Part shown: piece after piece, positions 9,061-20,087 of the stretch
Numbering within the stretch: the first letter of the stretch is position 1
Layout: every line of letters begins with the position of its first letter
Assembly (NCBI RefSeq): GCF_026262505.1
Contig: NC_067206.1
Location: 6,166,879-6,230,878 of the forward strand
Direction of reading: 5' to 3'
Length of the DNA stretch: 64,000 nucleotides
From: Trichomonas vaginalis G3
Taxonomy: Eukaryota > Parabasalia > Trichomonadida > Trichomonadidae
Notes under the pieces: generated by a model
What the model was told of the DNA's origin: nothing
Databases searched by the model: none
What the model saw: only the letters and a program-made list of their open reading frames with translations
Position numbers and translations under genes: made by a program

Positions 9061-12000
9061 ATGTTGAAATCCTGGGAAATCAAACTTGATCTTTCCCAGG
9101 ATGTAGATTCAAAAAAGATGTACAAAGAATGGAAGATTCAACGAAAAAATTATATTCGGCCAATAGGTCAATACCTTTTGACGCTTTCTGAAACAGATTT
9201 AGTGAAATGGTATGATACCATTGATGAAACTATTCATGATCGCATCAAATCTGATCAACACTTACTTGCGTTACTTCATATTTCACTGTTACATTATTTT
9301 AGTCGATCTGTTGAGAGAATTCGAAAACATATTCCATACATAGAGCAATTATTCGAATCTAAGAATAGAATAACCATAATGTGTGCAACAAAAGTAGTTG
9401 TTTACATAGCAATAGATTCTCATGAATGCATGGAATTTCTGAGAAAAATTTGCGACAACACTTGCAAGCTCATAGTAACTCAAGCGACACAGTTTGCAGC
9501 TATATACATACTAAAGTCATGCGGTAAATATATACTACCTAACGTTTTCGAGGAAACATCAAATTTTATTGATATAATTCAGTCATGTTTAGTTTCAGAT
9601 GACATCGAACTTCAATTGATTGCAGCTAAAACTCTGAAATACCATTTCAAATATCAAATAACTTTAGATTCTCAAGATGAAGTTTTAAAATCCGAGCAAT
9701 TTTTCAAAGAATGCATACAAAACATCAACCCAATAAACACAAATATGTTTGGTACGATGACAATTCTCAAATACATGCTTCAATTGTATCATGACCCAAA
9801 ACAAGCGATTTTAATACTCCAGAAGGTCAATTTGTTCCCTTTTATCAAAGAAGAAAAGCTTTCATACAAGTGGTTTGATCTTTTGTTGACTTTGGTCAAA
9901 GATAAATCTTTATTAATCGTAATTACACCGGTTTCTGGTCCAGAAATCATCAAATCTCTATTCAATTCATGTAAGAAATTCCATACTGTTAAAATCTGGC
10001 GATATACCAATGATTTTCTTCGAAATTTAGTTCCATCAGTTATAAATCCGTATATGTGTCAATGTTATCTGCATGATTTGCTTAAGGAAACAAAGAACCC
10101 GGCCATAGCTTCCAAGATTTACGACGCATTAACGATTTTGTTGGATAAATACGAACTGAAAATTTCATCTCAGTTTTTCTTGAATTACGAGCCATCAATC
10201 AGTTATTTGAATGTTCTTAGTAGGAATCCTGTCTTAGTCTCTGAATTAAAGAAGACTTTGTTGAATTATTTTCATATCGGAATTCAAGAAAGGGCTACAG
10301 TTGAACAGACGAAGGTTTCTATTAGTATTTTGAACTTATATGGTCGTAATCTGTTTGAAAATCTAAATGCTGTATACGATGACATTCAAAAACTCGTAAA
10401 TTCTCAAAATTCCGAAATTCGAACTTTAGTTTCATCAATTTTGCCATTCTTTACTGACAAAAGAGCTTTAGAAGACTGCCAGTACCTTGCTTTGTTCGAT
10501 AATAATCCAAATGTTCGCAAATCTGCTGTTGATCAACTAATTAACTTCCCAGGAGCTGAATTTTGTGAAATGATCCCTCAAGTTTTAACAGATCCATCAT
10601 ATGAAGTGAAGAGAAGTGCAATTAAAGTGATTTCTCAGCTTGCTCCGAAAAATCCGATGATTTACTATGTTCCGATCACTTCTTTTGTTCAACAGAACAT
10701 GTTATCTATGACAACAACCCCTGATCCCACAGTATCTCATGATATTTCCACACTTTTGCCTCATATTGCCAAACATCTTTTGCCGTTTTGTCCTGCCTTC
10801 ATTCCACAGATCATGAAAGTCTGTTACAAGTTCCTCAACAGAAGGCGAAACAAAACTACGAAGTCGGCAAAATTGATCTCAGTTTTGCAAAGGGATATGT
10901 CGCAGTACGGCTCTGAGATACTGACGGAATTAGAGCCATTTGACCAATTCTCCACGAATTTGAACCTAGTTTACAATATTCATAACAAAGATATAATTGA
11001 TGAGAGAGATGCCAATCTTTTCGATACTTTATTGTGTTTGTCTGATCGTATCAAACCATTTATCCTTGATTTGATCGCGATCTACAAAGACATTTTCACA
11101 TCCCAGAGAAATGACAGAGTTTACGCCGCCGCTTTACTTTCTCTGATTGATATTGTTAACAAATTCGATGATTCAGCCTATATAACTCAGAAAGAGCCGG
11201 AATTCGCCACTATTTTGATAAATCTTTTGAAACAAAAACCATCAGAAAACGTGGCTATGCTTATTCTTAAACTTCTTAGTTCATTTGGTATCACTGACTA
11301 TCCACAAGACAATTCCCAGGTCGAAACCAACGAATTTGACTTCAAAAGTAAGAGTTATTACACAGATTCAGTCATGACCAGCCTTTTGAAGCTTCTCCGA
11401 GAGAAACAGAAGTGTGTCTTCCAAGCAGTAAACAGTATCTTCGTCCATGACCCCGACAACGCCGTGAATTACTTAGATCCAGTTATAGATTCCTTTTATA
11501 TCATGATACAGACCCTCAAAACCAAAGAGAAATCTGAGTATTTCAAGTATCTAGAGGTTATTTCCCATCATTGCGGCATAAAAATCAAAAATTACGCTGA
11601 ACAAATTTCGCAAATGATAAAAGATAACATAGATTGCGATGAAGCACTTAGAGTTGGTTGTGTATTATCTTCCAACTTGAAAACAGAGTTCACGCCTTAT
11701 GTTAATCCTTTATATCATCTTTGTTTGGCAAGATTTAACAAAAAGTGTCAAATTACAAAAGATTTGACAGATTTTTTAAGTTTTTGTGTTGTTTTTCAGA
11801 ACCAACCAATCTCTTTTTTGATCACGTCATGTGAAACAATACTACAAACTAATATTAGTTCAGATGTTTGTAATTTAATTGTTGACAAACTGACGATGAT
11901 TGTTCAATTGACAGATACAACATTTGAGACAACAAGGATTGCGAGGATATGTGAATTATTACTTAAGAAAGGTTGTAATGCCATGGAATTATTGTATTCT

Positions 12001-15000
12001 TTAGTTGTTTTCAGTGATTTGAGTTTCGATTATTTGAAATTCATTGTTCCTGAAGAAGATATCGGATTTCTTGCGTTGAAAGATTACTTGGAATGCAATT
12101 CTTTGTCTGATAAAAAGAATTGTCCGTCAAAAAACTCTTTCTTGAGTATAAAAACAGCTACTTTCAACGTGGAAAAACCAAGTTTTGTGCCGCAAAAAGA
12201 ACAAAAAAGTCAAAAAAATTATGTTTTTGACACTTTTCAATTAAATAATGGAAATAATGAGAAATGGTTAGATGATTTATGCAGGGCTGTTATTACTGAA
12301 AGTCCTATTCCTGTCATTAACGCATGCTATGAAACAGCAACACAGTTTAATGAATTCAAACTCGAAATATTTCCAATCGCTTTTTTGAGTTGTTGGGTGA
12401 AATCATCTCAAATTCACAAGGAAAAATTTTCGAATTTGATGTCATCTATTTTCAAATCTAAGCATCCGGATCAGATCTTCTTGAACCTAGCTGAAACTCT
12501 CATAAGGGCTTCTTACGGATTCAATGTTTCTGAACTGGATTTGGCAAATGCTTCTACTTCACCTTTACAAAGTTTACGTTTTCTCTCAAAATATTATCAA
12601 GAAAACACAAATGATAAGAAAGCTTTGGAAATGCTGTTAGGAATATTTACTAAGTTGGGAAGGATAGATTCATGCCGCGGAATATTAAAGAACGTAGAAC
12701 TGCCAAACGCTGGAAATTGGTCATTGACTTTAGGTGAATGGGATAAAGCTTTGGAAATTTTTGAAAAAAGTGACAAAAATTTGCCAGAACGATTAATGTG
12801 TTATTCGCGATTAGAAAGGTGGGAAGACATCTATAAATTAAATGATGAGTTCCAAGATATGAATGAAACCGAAAGGTCTAATACTGCTTTGTTTTTTGCA
12901 TGGGCAGCTTTGAAACAAAATGATTATAATAATATTTCTTTGTTTATGAATTATTTGGAAGAAGAAAAGAGTTTAGATGTTTTTCTATTTACTATTTTTT
13001 ATTATACGCAAACAGGAATGTTCGAATACGCAAGGAATAAGATAGAAGAAGCCATGAAGTACTTAGTTAGTGATTGTACTGTTTATAATTCGATGAATGC
13101 AAATCAGGCAAAAACTAATTTGATGTATTCTTGCTTGTTTACGGAACTTGGAGAGGTTATCGACTATAAGGAAGGAAAAGTAAATAATATAAGCCAAAGA
13201 TGGGAAAGAAGATTGAATAATATTTCTGGAGATTCTTATTCATGGATGAGATTGGCGGAAATAAGATCAATGATAATAAATCCTACAAATAATACAAGGA
13301 CATATTTGAAATTGATCTCTGTGCTCGCAAAAGATAGAAAATGGCATTTATTAGATAATTTCCAATCAATTGTCTACCAATTGCTGGATAACCCGAGCGT
13401 TATTTGTTCTTATGTAAAGATATTGTGGTTAAGAGGCAAAACAAGCGAAGCAATCGATGTTGTAAAGTTATATAATGATATCTTCAGAGCAAAGAACGAT
13501 GAAGAGATTGCAAACTCATATAATAATACTCCTGATTATGTCAGAGCTAAAATGGCCCAGATTTATCAAATAGAACAGTCAGAAAAAGGTTTTATTCAAT
13601 TAAATCAAATTTTGAAGAAACCAACTGACAAAGAAAAGGCAAGAATGCTAAGAATGGAAGCTTCTTATAGAGCTTCTGATGTTTTCCATGATAATATTGA
13701 CATAGCAATCAAATTATTTATTGAATCTTCTAAACTGAACGCGGATGACTACAGAACATGGTCTAGATGGGCTTATGCATGCACGAAATCGATAGAAAAC
13801 GACAAAGAAGGACTCTACGTCAAAATGGCCGTAGATGGTTTCTTAAAAGCCTCATTTTTGTCGAAAGAGAACTCTTTGGAATACATTTGCCAGTTGTTTA
13901 GTCTCTATTTCAGATACGGAAACAACTTTAAAGAGTTCCATTCAAAAATTCAAAATTTGAATCCGCAAACAATCGAAAAAATCATTCCTCAGATTGTTTG
14001 CCAGATCTCCCATCCAGATCCAACTGTTCGCAGTGTTGTTCATAACATTTTGACGAACTTTTCTCGGTTATATTTCCAAGCATTAGTTTTTCCACTTCAA
14101 TTAATTGCAAAAGACGACGAAAACAGCCAGAAAACGGAAATAGCCAAGAACTTGCTTGAAAAACTCTCCGAAAAGCACTCTAAACTTGCAGAAGAAGCAA
14201 ATCTTTTTGCATCAACATTATCTAAGTGCGCAGTTACTTATTACGACATTTTCCTGCAGAAACTTGATGAAGCACATTCATACGAAATCAACTGCGAGCG
14301 CGAGAAAGCAATAGAAGTCATAAAATCCCTTTCTCAATATCAAAATCCGAAAATTCAGTTGTATCAAATGCAGTTCAACCAGTTAAAGAGTAATTTACAG
14401 AGTTGCCTCCAAGCAGCTAATTCTAACAACAAATCTGACGAAAGGAATGACCAAATGTGGGTCCAAATCAAGAGATTCCATGATGAAATTCGTTTGAAAC
14501 TAAAAAGTTTTGATACAATTCAAATTGAAAAAGTGTCAGAACAATTAGCAGCCAAACGGAATTTCCTTTTAACTGTTCCAGGCACATATCAGACTACTGA
14601 TTCAGGCACTACTATTAACTACATTGAGCCTATTTTGACTGTTCTTGGTACTCAGCAACATCCAGCAATTACAAATTTTGTTGGAAATGATAGTTTGAGG
14701 TGGAAATTTTTGTTGAAAGGGAATGAAGATTTGAGATTGGACCAAAGGATCATGCAATTCTTTGTTTTAATCAATTCTCTCATTCCTTCAAACAAACTCA
14801 CCCAGAAGATGAATATTTCCATCTTAAACTACACTATAACTCCTCTTGCAACAAACGCAGGATTGATTTCATGGGTCATGGGTGCTGATACAATGCATCA
14901 GCTGATAAATGACCACAGAAAATCAACAAAAGTTCATCAAGTGTCTGTTGAAAACGAGATACTGATAAACAATGTTGGAGACTGCATGCAGACAATGAAT

Positions 15001-15648
15001 TCCTTGCAGAGAATAGAGTGGTGGCCTGTTGTTACAAACCAATGTCCTGCAACTGATTTGAGAGATATTTTCTGGATGAAAAGTCAGAATCCTGTAAATT
15101 GGATAAAAACTGTTGATACTTTTGTTTTGTCAATTGCTTTGATGTCTCTTGCTGGTTATGTTGTTGGATTAGGTGATAGACATCCAAGCAATATAATGAT
15201 AAGAAGAAACAGTGGACATGTAGTTCACATTGACTTGGGAGATTCTTTCGAAGTCACTCAGAAAAGAACAAAATTGCCTGAAAAAGTTCCGTTCAGATTG
15301 ACAAGGATGATTGTGAACGCGTTGGGAGTATCTAAGACAGAAGGAAACTTCAGGAAGGCATGCGAGAATATAATGTACATGCTGAGATATAACAAGCCTT
15401 CTATTTTTGCTCAGTTGGAAATTTTTGTTCACGAACCAATTTTCGCGTCAAGAGCTGTTCAAGGAGACGGAAATTCGATAATGAAGAGAGTTTCGATGAA
15501 ATTAAATGGATTGGATCCAGAATTGGTGCCAGGAGAACCTGTAACTGAGGAGTTATCCGTAGAAGAACAAACAAGAAGGTTGATCGCAATTGCTGCTGAT
15601 CCAATGAGATATGTAACTCATTACGATGGATGGTGTCCTTATTGGTAA
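9061..15648 (+). CDS. TOR: TOR-type phosphatidylinositol-3-kinase-related kinase
   Basis: A 2,195-residue giant Ser/Thr kinase. The N-terminal half is helical HEAT-like repeats, then a FAT region (about 1130-1700), a PI3K-like kinase domain (about 1838-2110) and a C-terminal FATC. Diagnostic TOR features are VPGTY at about 1838, LLKGNEDLRLDQRIMQFF, catalytic loop GDRHPSN at about 2036, PEKVPFRLTRM, and a FATC ending GWCPYW like TOR's GWCPFW. TOR links nutrients to growth through multiprotein complexes. Two oddities: the metal-binding motif is HIDLGD, with Leu where TOR has Phe (DFG), and the rapamycin-binding FRB segment before VPGTY is poorly recognisable. The start is supported by an Inr 14 bases upstream. 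ATM/ATR and SMG1 are less likely because of the PFRLTRM and FATC details. Confidence 0.95.
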   Translation: MLKSWEIKLDLSQDVDSKKMYKEWKIQRKNYIRPIGQYLLTLSETDLVKWYDTIDETIHDRIKSDQHLLALLHISLLHYFSRSVERIRKHIPYIEQLFESKNRITIMCATKVVVYIAIDSHECMEFLRKICDNTCKLIVTQATQFAAIYILKSCGKYILPNVFEETSNFIDIIQSCLVSDDIELQLIAAKTLKYHFKYQITLDSQDEVLKSEQFFKECIQNINPINTNMFGTMTILKYMLQLYHDPKQAILILQKVNLFPFIKEEKLSYKWFDLLLTLVKDKSLLIVITPVSGPEIIKSLFNSCKKFHTVKIWRYTNDFLRNLVPSVINPYMCQCYLHDLLKETKNPAIASKIYDALTILLDKYELKISSQFFLNYEPSISYLNVLSRNPVLVSELKKTLLNYFHIGIQERATVEQTKVSISILNLYGRNLFENLNAVYDDIQKLVNSQNSEIRTLVSSILPFFTDKRALEDCQYLALFDNNPNVRKSAVDQLINFPGAEFCEMIPQVLTDPSYEVKRSAIKVISQLAPKNPMIYYVPITSFVQQNMLSMTTTPDPTVSHDISTLLPHIAKHLLPFCPAFIPQIMKVCYKFLNRRRNKTTKSAKLISVLQRDMSQYGSEILTELEPFDQFSTNLNLVYNIHNKDIIDERDANLFDTLLCLSDRIKPFILDLIAIYKDIFTSQRNDRVYAAALLSLIDIVNKFDDSAYITQKEPEFATILINLLKQKPSENVAMLILKLLSSFGITDYPQDNSQVETNEFDFKSKSYYTDSVMTSLLKLLREKQKCVFQAVNSIFVHDPDNAVNYLDPVIDSFYIMIQTLKTKEKSEYFKYLEVISHHCGIKIKNYAEQISQMIKDNIDCDEALRVGCVLSSNLKTEFTPYVNPLYHLCLARFNKKCQITKDLTDFLSFCVVFQNQPISFLITSCETILQTNISSDVCNLIVDKLTMIVQLTDTTFETTRIARICELLLKKGCNAMELLYSLVVFSDLSFDYLKFIVPEEDIGFLALKDYLECNSLSDKKNCPSKNSFLSIKTATFNVEKPSFVPQKEQKSQKNYVFDTFQLNNGNNEKWLDDLCRAVITESPIPVINACYETATQFNEFKLEIFPIAFLSCWVKSSQIHKEKFSNLMSSIFKSKHPDQIFLNLAETLIRASYGFNVSELDLANASTSPLQSLRFLSKYYQENTNDKKALEMLLGIFTKLGRIDSCRGILKNVELPNAGNWSLTLGEWDKALEIFEKSDKNLPERLMCYSRLERWEDIYKLNDEFQDMNETERSNTALFFAWAALKQNDYNNISLFMNYLEEEKSLDVFLFTIFYYTQTGMFEYARNKIEEAMKYLVSDCTVYNSMNANQAKTNLMYSCLFTELGEVIDYKEGKVNNISQRWERRLNNISGDSYSWMRLAEIRSMIINPTNNTRTYLKLISVLAKDRKWHLLDNFQSIVYQLLDNPSVICSYVKILWLRGKTSEAIDVVKLYNDIFRAKNDEEIANSYNNTPDYVRAKMAQIYQIEQSEKGFIQLNQILKKPTDKEKARMLRMEASYRASDVFHDNIDIAIKLFIESSKLNADDYRTWSRWAYACTKSIENDKEGLYVKMAVDGFLKASFLSKENSLEYICQLFSLYFRYGNNFKEFHSKIQNLNPQTIEKIIPQIVCQISHPDPTVRSVVHNILTNFSRLYFQALVFPLQLIAKDDENSQKTEIAKNLLEKLSEKHSKLAEEANLFASTLSKCAVTYYDIFLQKLDEAHSYEINCEREKAIEVIKSLSQYQNPKIQLYQMQFNQLKSNLQSCLQAANSNNKSDERNDQMWVQIKRFHDEIRLKLKSFDTIQIEKVSEQLAAKRNFLLTVPGTYQTTDSGTTINYIEPILTVLGTQQHPAITNFVGNDSLRWKFLLKGNEDLRLDQRIMQFFVLINSLIPSNKLTQKMNISILNYTITPLATNAGLISWVMGADTMHQLINDHRKSTKVHQVSVENEILINNVGDCMQTMNSLQRIEWWPVVTNQCPATDLRDIFWMKSQNPVNWIKTVDTFVLSIALMSLAGYVVGLGDRHPSNIMIRRNSGHVVHIDLGDSFEVTQKRTKLPEKVPFRLTRMIVNALGVSKTEGNFRKACENIMYMLRYNKPSIFAQLEIFVHEPIFASRAVQGDGNSIMKRVSMKLNGLDPELVPGEPVTEELSVEEQTRRLIAIAADPMRYVTHYDGWCPYW

Positions 15649-16309
15649 TATATTTTTAATTGTTATCTAAATATATATTTATAGTTTATGTTTGTTTTAA
15701 GAAAATTACTCTCCTTTTTTTATGATTCAAATATTTAATAGTGTTTATCATCACTGTCATATATAAAATACTGTGACTAGATCTGAGTATCGAAAATCTA
15801 ATGCAAAGTGGAAAATATGCATACAAAATTAGAACAATATTGGTAATTCACGCCTGTAAAAGCAGATATTATAGGCGACCCTTAAATCAAATTGATCGAT
15901 ATAGCTATAAAATTATTACTATCCTTTTTTAATCAAATTAGTTTGTGAGAACATTGGATAAATCCCAGAAGAATAAATTTACTAATTAAATCCAACTTAT
16001 TCACGAATTACGAGGAAACATGAATTGATTTTGGAAAAAATTCTGTTTTTCAGAAAATTGAAAATGGTATTGAATTTCAATACAGACAAAAATGTTTCCT
16101 TCTATTGGAGAATCTGAAGAATAGTATTCCATAATGCTTTGTCTCGCAAGAAATGGATGTAATAACTTGCAAAAGACAATAAATAATGAAACAATTGTGA
16201 CACTTTTTACGGCATTTAAATAAGAAAAAAATTGCCAAGATGGACTTATTTGAAACCGAAAATTCTCAAAATTTGTGAGAAAATCTGTTAGTTCATTTTC
16301 TGTGGGAGA
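15649..16309. other. Intergenic, no gene seen
   Basis: AT-rich spacer after the TOR-like gene. No gene is seen until the remnant that follows. Confidence 0.45.
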
Positions 16310-16612
16310 TTCATTACTATTGAATGTTACAATGGAAGATTGACACCTTATCCAGTTGTATCACTCAGCGAAAGGAAGTTCAGAGTCACAGGAAGCAAAA
16401 GATGTCCTCAGAAGTTCAGAAGTGAAATCACAAAAGGCCCGATATTTGTTGTTACTTTTTTAGGAGATGCATGGAGTATGACAATCCACAAAATCTGCAG
16501 TGCTTATGGAATTGATCTGCCAAAGACAAAATGTTCCCCTCATCTACAAAATTATCAAGAGAATGGAATCTGATCTAAAATCAGCAAAGATGTCGAAAGA
16601 AAACCCTAGGTT
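16310..16612 (+). pseudogene. Frameshifted coding remnant, unknown family
   Basis: From about 16310 a frame reads a protein-like sequence (YPVVSLSERKFRVTGSKRCP, then FVVTFLGDAWSMTIHK) without an ATG start, and ends at a stop near 16573. The next frame continues plausibly from about 16510 (VPLIYKIIKRMESDLKSAKM) to about 16612. This is what a single indel in an old gene would leave. I do not recognise the family. Confidence 0.4.
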
Positions 16613-17814
16613 ATATAATATTTATATAATATTTATTCTTATATATAGAATCGTGAAACTAGGGAAAATCATTAGCTATTCTTAGCACCATGTTCAATTA
16701 AGAATTCCTCAATTTCCATCGAATTAGATTTGATTGCAATACTAAGGGGCATTCATTAATATATAGAGAATTCTATAAAGTAATTATAAATATAAAAAGG
16801 AAGAGAATTCCATAAAATAATGATAAATATGAAAAGAAAGAGAATATTTTGTTTGTTAACATCAGCACCATGTTCAACTAGGAATTTCACAATTTCCATT
16901 GAATTAGCTCTAATTGCAGTACAAAGAAGGCATTCATTAAAGTAAAGAGAATTTTATTATAATTTGATAGATATTAAAAGAATAAGAATTTCATAAAACA
17001 ATGAAAGATATGATAAGAAAGAGAATTTTATAAAACAATGATATATATTAAAAGAAAGAGAACTTTATAAAAAATGATAGATATAAAAAGAAAGAGAATC
17101 CAATAAAATAATGATATATATGAAAAGAAAGGTAATTTCATAAAATAATGATAGATATAAAAAGAAAGAGAATGGAATAAAATAATGATAAATATAAAAA
17201 GAAAGATAATTTTATAAAACAATATTAAATATAAAAAGAAGGAGAATCCAATAAAATAATGATAGATATGAAAAGAAAGAAAATGTCATAAAATAATGAT
17301 AGATATGAAAAGAAAGATAATAATATAAATCAATGTTAAATATTAAAAGAAGGAGAATCAAATAAAATAATGATAGATACCAAAAGAAAGGTAATTTCAT
17401 AAAACAATGATAGATATGAAAAGAAAGAGAACGCCATAATATAATGAGAAATATGAAAAGAAAGTGAATTTTATAAAACAATATTAAATATATAAAAAAA
17501 GATAATATAATAAAATAATGATAGATATAAAATGAAAGAGAACACCATAAAATATTGATAAATATGAAAAGAAAGGGAATGATTTGTTTGTTAACATTAG
17601 CACCATGTTCAACTAGGAATTTCACAATTTCCATTGAATTAGATTTGATTGCAATACTAAGTGGACATTCATTAAAATAGAGAGAATTTCATTAAAAATT
17701 GAGAAATATGAAAAGAAAGAGAATGTTATAAGATAATGATAAATATAAAAAGAAATATAATATAACAAAACAATGATAGATATGAAAAGAAAGATAATAT
17801 AATAAAACAATGAT

Positions 17815-18759
17815 GTTGCATACTAAGTTCAGTCAACGATAGAAATTGAGTGGAAATTAATCGTCGAGGAAGTACGATTATGTAAAGTAAAAAAATGTTG
17901 TGGGATTTTTTATATTATATATTATTTTATAATAAAATTTTTTTGAGTCATTTTAAGAAGCACATATAATTTTTTGAATTTAAAAATTAAAGTAGTGTCA
18001 AACGAATTTATCACTTAATTTAATACTCAGATTTCTTAAAATTAATGAAAAAAAGGTTTTCTGAGAACTTTTGAGAATGGTTTTCAAATTCCATTATTGA
18101 AAATATATAGGTATTGTATGAAATTCAAACTCTATATTTATTAAAATTCTAAATTTTTAATAAAATAACTTTTCAGAGGAATATGATTTTGAATGGTTGA
18201 TTAATAAGTATAAAAATGTCTACGATTTTAAGGAGGGAATTGTTCCTTATGAGGTATACATCATAACTATATACCTCATAAGGAACAATTCCCTCTTGAT
18301 AGCTGGGAAACTTTCTCTGAATAACTTATCATTTGGAGAAAGTTTCCCAGCTATCTATTAGAAACTAAAGGCTGTGAGGCACCAATATATAATCAGTGCC
18401 TCATAGCCTTTAGTTTCTTATTAAAAACGAGAAACTTGTTCGAAATGATAAACAATTTCGAACAAGTTTTCTCGTTTTAAGGAGGGAATTGTTCCTTATG
18501 AGGTATACATCATAACTATATACCTCATAAGGAACAATTCCCTCTTGATATCCTGGATATTTTTGAATATATTTTTTTAATTAAAGTTCTCAAAAGTATT
18601 ATCAAAAGTGATTTTTTAAAAATATCTCCAATTAATTAACTAATTAAAAGTATTATATTTTTAAAATTAAATAGTTTTTCAATTTTTTGAAGGAATTGAG
18701 ATACTTCCCACGACAATAAAATTGAGAGGTTTACATTATGACTGATCTTAGCATGCAAC
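17815..18759. mobile_element. TIR-bounded element with a multi-hairpin core
   Basis: The ends are inverted repeats starting GTTGCAT(A/G)CTAAG(T/A)TCAGTC, with 2 mismatches in the first 20 bases. The element sits inside the 37-bp minisatellite and splits one unit. The sequence AACAATGAT occurs on both sides (17806-17814 and 18757-18765). Because the terminal GTT/AAC overlaps it, the target duplication may be 6 bp (AATGAT) or up to 9 bp. There is no coding capacity, so it is non-autonomous. The centre (18233-18544) is an array of five long hairpins. The ends do not identify a superfamily with confidence. Confidence 0.75.
18233..18544. repeat. Hairpin array A (five hairpins, 249-bp period)
   Basis: Hairpin 1 is 18233-18295 (26-bp perfect stem, 11-nt loop); 2 is 18298-18355 (20-bp stem); 3 is 18360-18418 (23-bp stem, one mismatch); 4 is 18424-18478 (about 23 bp with one bulge); 5 is 18482-18544 and repeats hairpin 1 exactly. 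Spacers are 2-5 bases. The order and sizes match the array at 39572-39818. Confidence 0.9.
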
Positions 18760-20087
18760 AATGATAGATATGAAAAGAAAGAGGATCCAATAAAACAATG
18801 ATAGATATGGAAAGAAAGAAAATTTCATAAAACAATGATAGATATGAAAACTAAGAGAATGATTCGTATGTTAACATTAGCACCATGTTCAACTAGGAAT
18901 TTCACAATTTCCAGTGATTTAGCTTTGATTGCAATACTAAGTGGACATTCATTAAAATAGAGAGAATTTCATTAAAAATTGAGAAATATGAAAAGAAAGA
19001 GAATGTTATAAGATAATGATAAATATAAAAAGAAATATAATATAACAAAACAATGATAGATATGAAAAGAAAGAGAATTTTATAAAAAAATGATAGATAT
19101 GGAAAGAAAGAGAATTACATTAAACAATGATAGATATGAAAAAGAAGATAATATCATAAACCAATGTTAAATATTAAAAAAAGGAGAATGTTATAACATA
19201 ATAATAAATATGAAAAGAAAGATAATTTTAAAAAACAATGATAGATATAAAAAGAAAGATAATATAATAAAACAATGAAAGATATGAAAAGAAAGATAAT
19301 ATAATAAAACAATGGTAGATATGAAAAGAAAGAGAATGTTATAAAATAATGATAAATATAAAAAGAAATATAATATAACAAAACAATGATAGATATGAAA
19401 AGAAAGAGAATAAGAATCATGTTAACATCTGCACCATGTTCAATTAAGAATTTCACAATTTCCATTGAATTAGATTTGATTGCAATACTAAGGGGGCATT
19501 CATTAATATAGAGAAAATTCTATAAAGCAATTATGAATCTAAAAAGAAGGACAATGTGATGAAATAATGATAAATATAAAAAGGAAGAAAATACCAAAAA
19601 AACAATGATAAATATGAAAAAAGAGAGAATTTTCTTAATTAATGAAAAATATGTAAAGAAAGAGAACACCATAAAATAATGAGAAATATAAAATGAAAGA
19701 GAACACCATAAAATATTGATAAATATGAAAAGAAAGGGAATGATTTGTTTGTTAACATTAGCACCATGTTCAACTAGGAATTTCACAATTTCCATTGAAT
19801 TAGATTTGATTGCAATACTAAGTGGACATTCATTAAAATAGAGAGAATTTCATTAAAAATTGATAGATATGAAAAGAAAGAGAATGCCAAAAAATAATGA
19901 TAGATATGAAAAGAAAGAGGATCCAATAAAACAATGATAGATATGAAAAGAAAGAGAATGCCAAAAAATAATGATAGATATAAAAAGAAAGAGAATGATT
20001 TGTTTGTTAACATTAGCACCATGTTCAACTAGGAATTTCACAATTTCCAGTGATTTAGCTTTGATTGCAATACTAAGTGGACATTCA

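Noticed and set aside
17028..20041. Hydrophobic open frames of 60-140 residues that look like multi-pass membrane proteins
   Set aside because: They are read from the pyrimidine-rich strand of the 37-bp minisatellite; few purines means few stops, and the repeat length is not a multiple of three.
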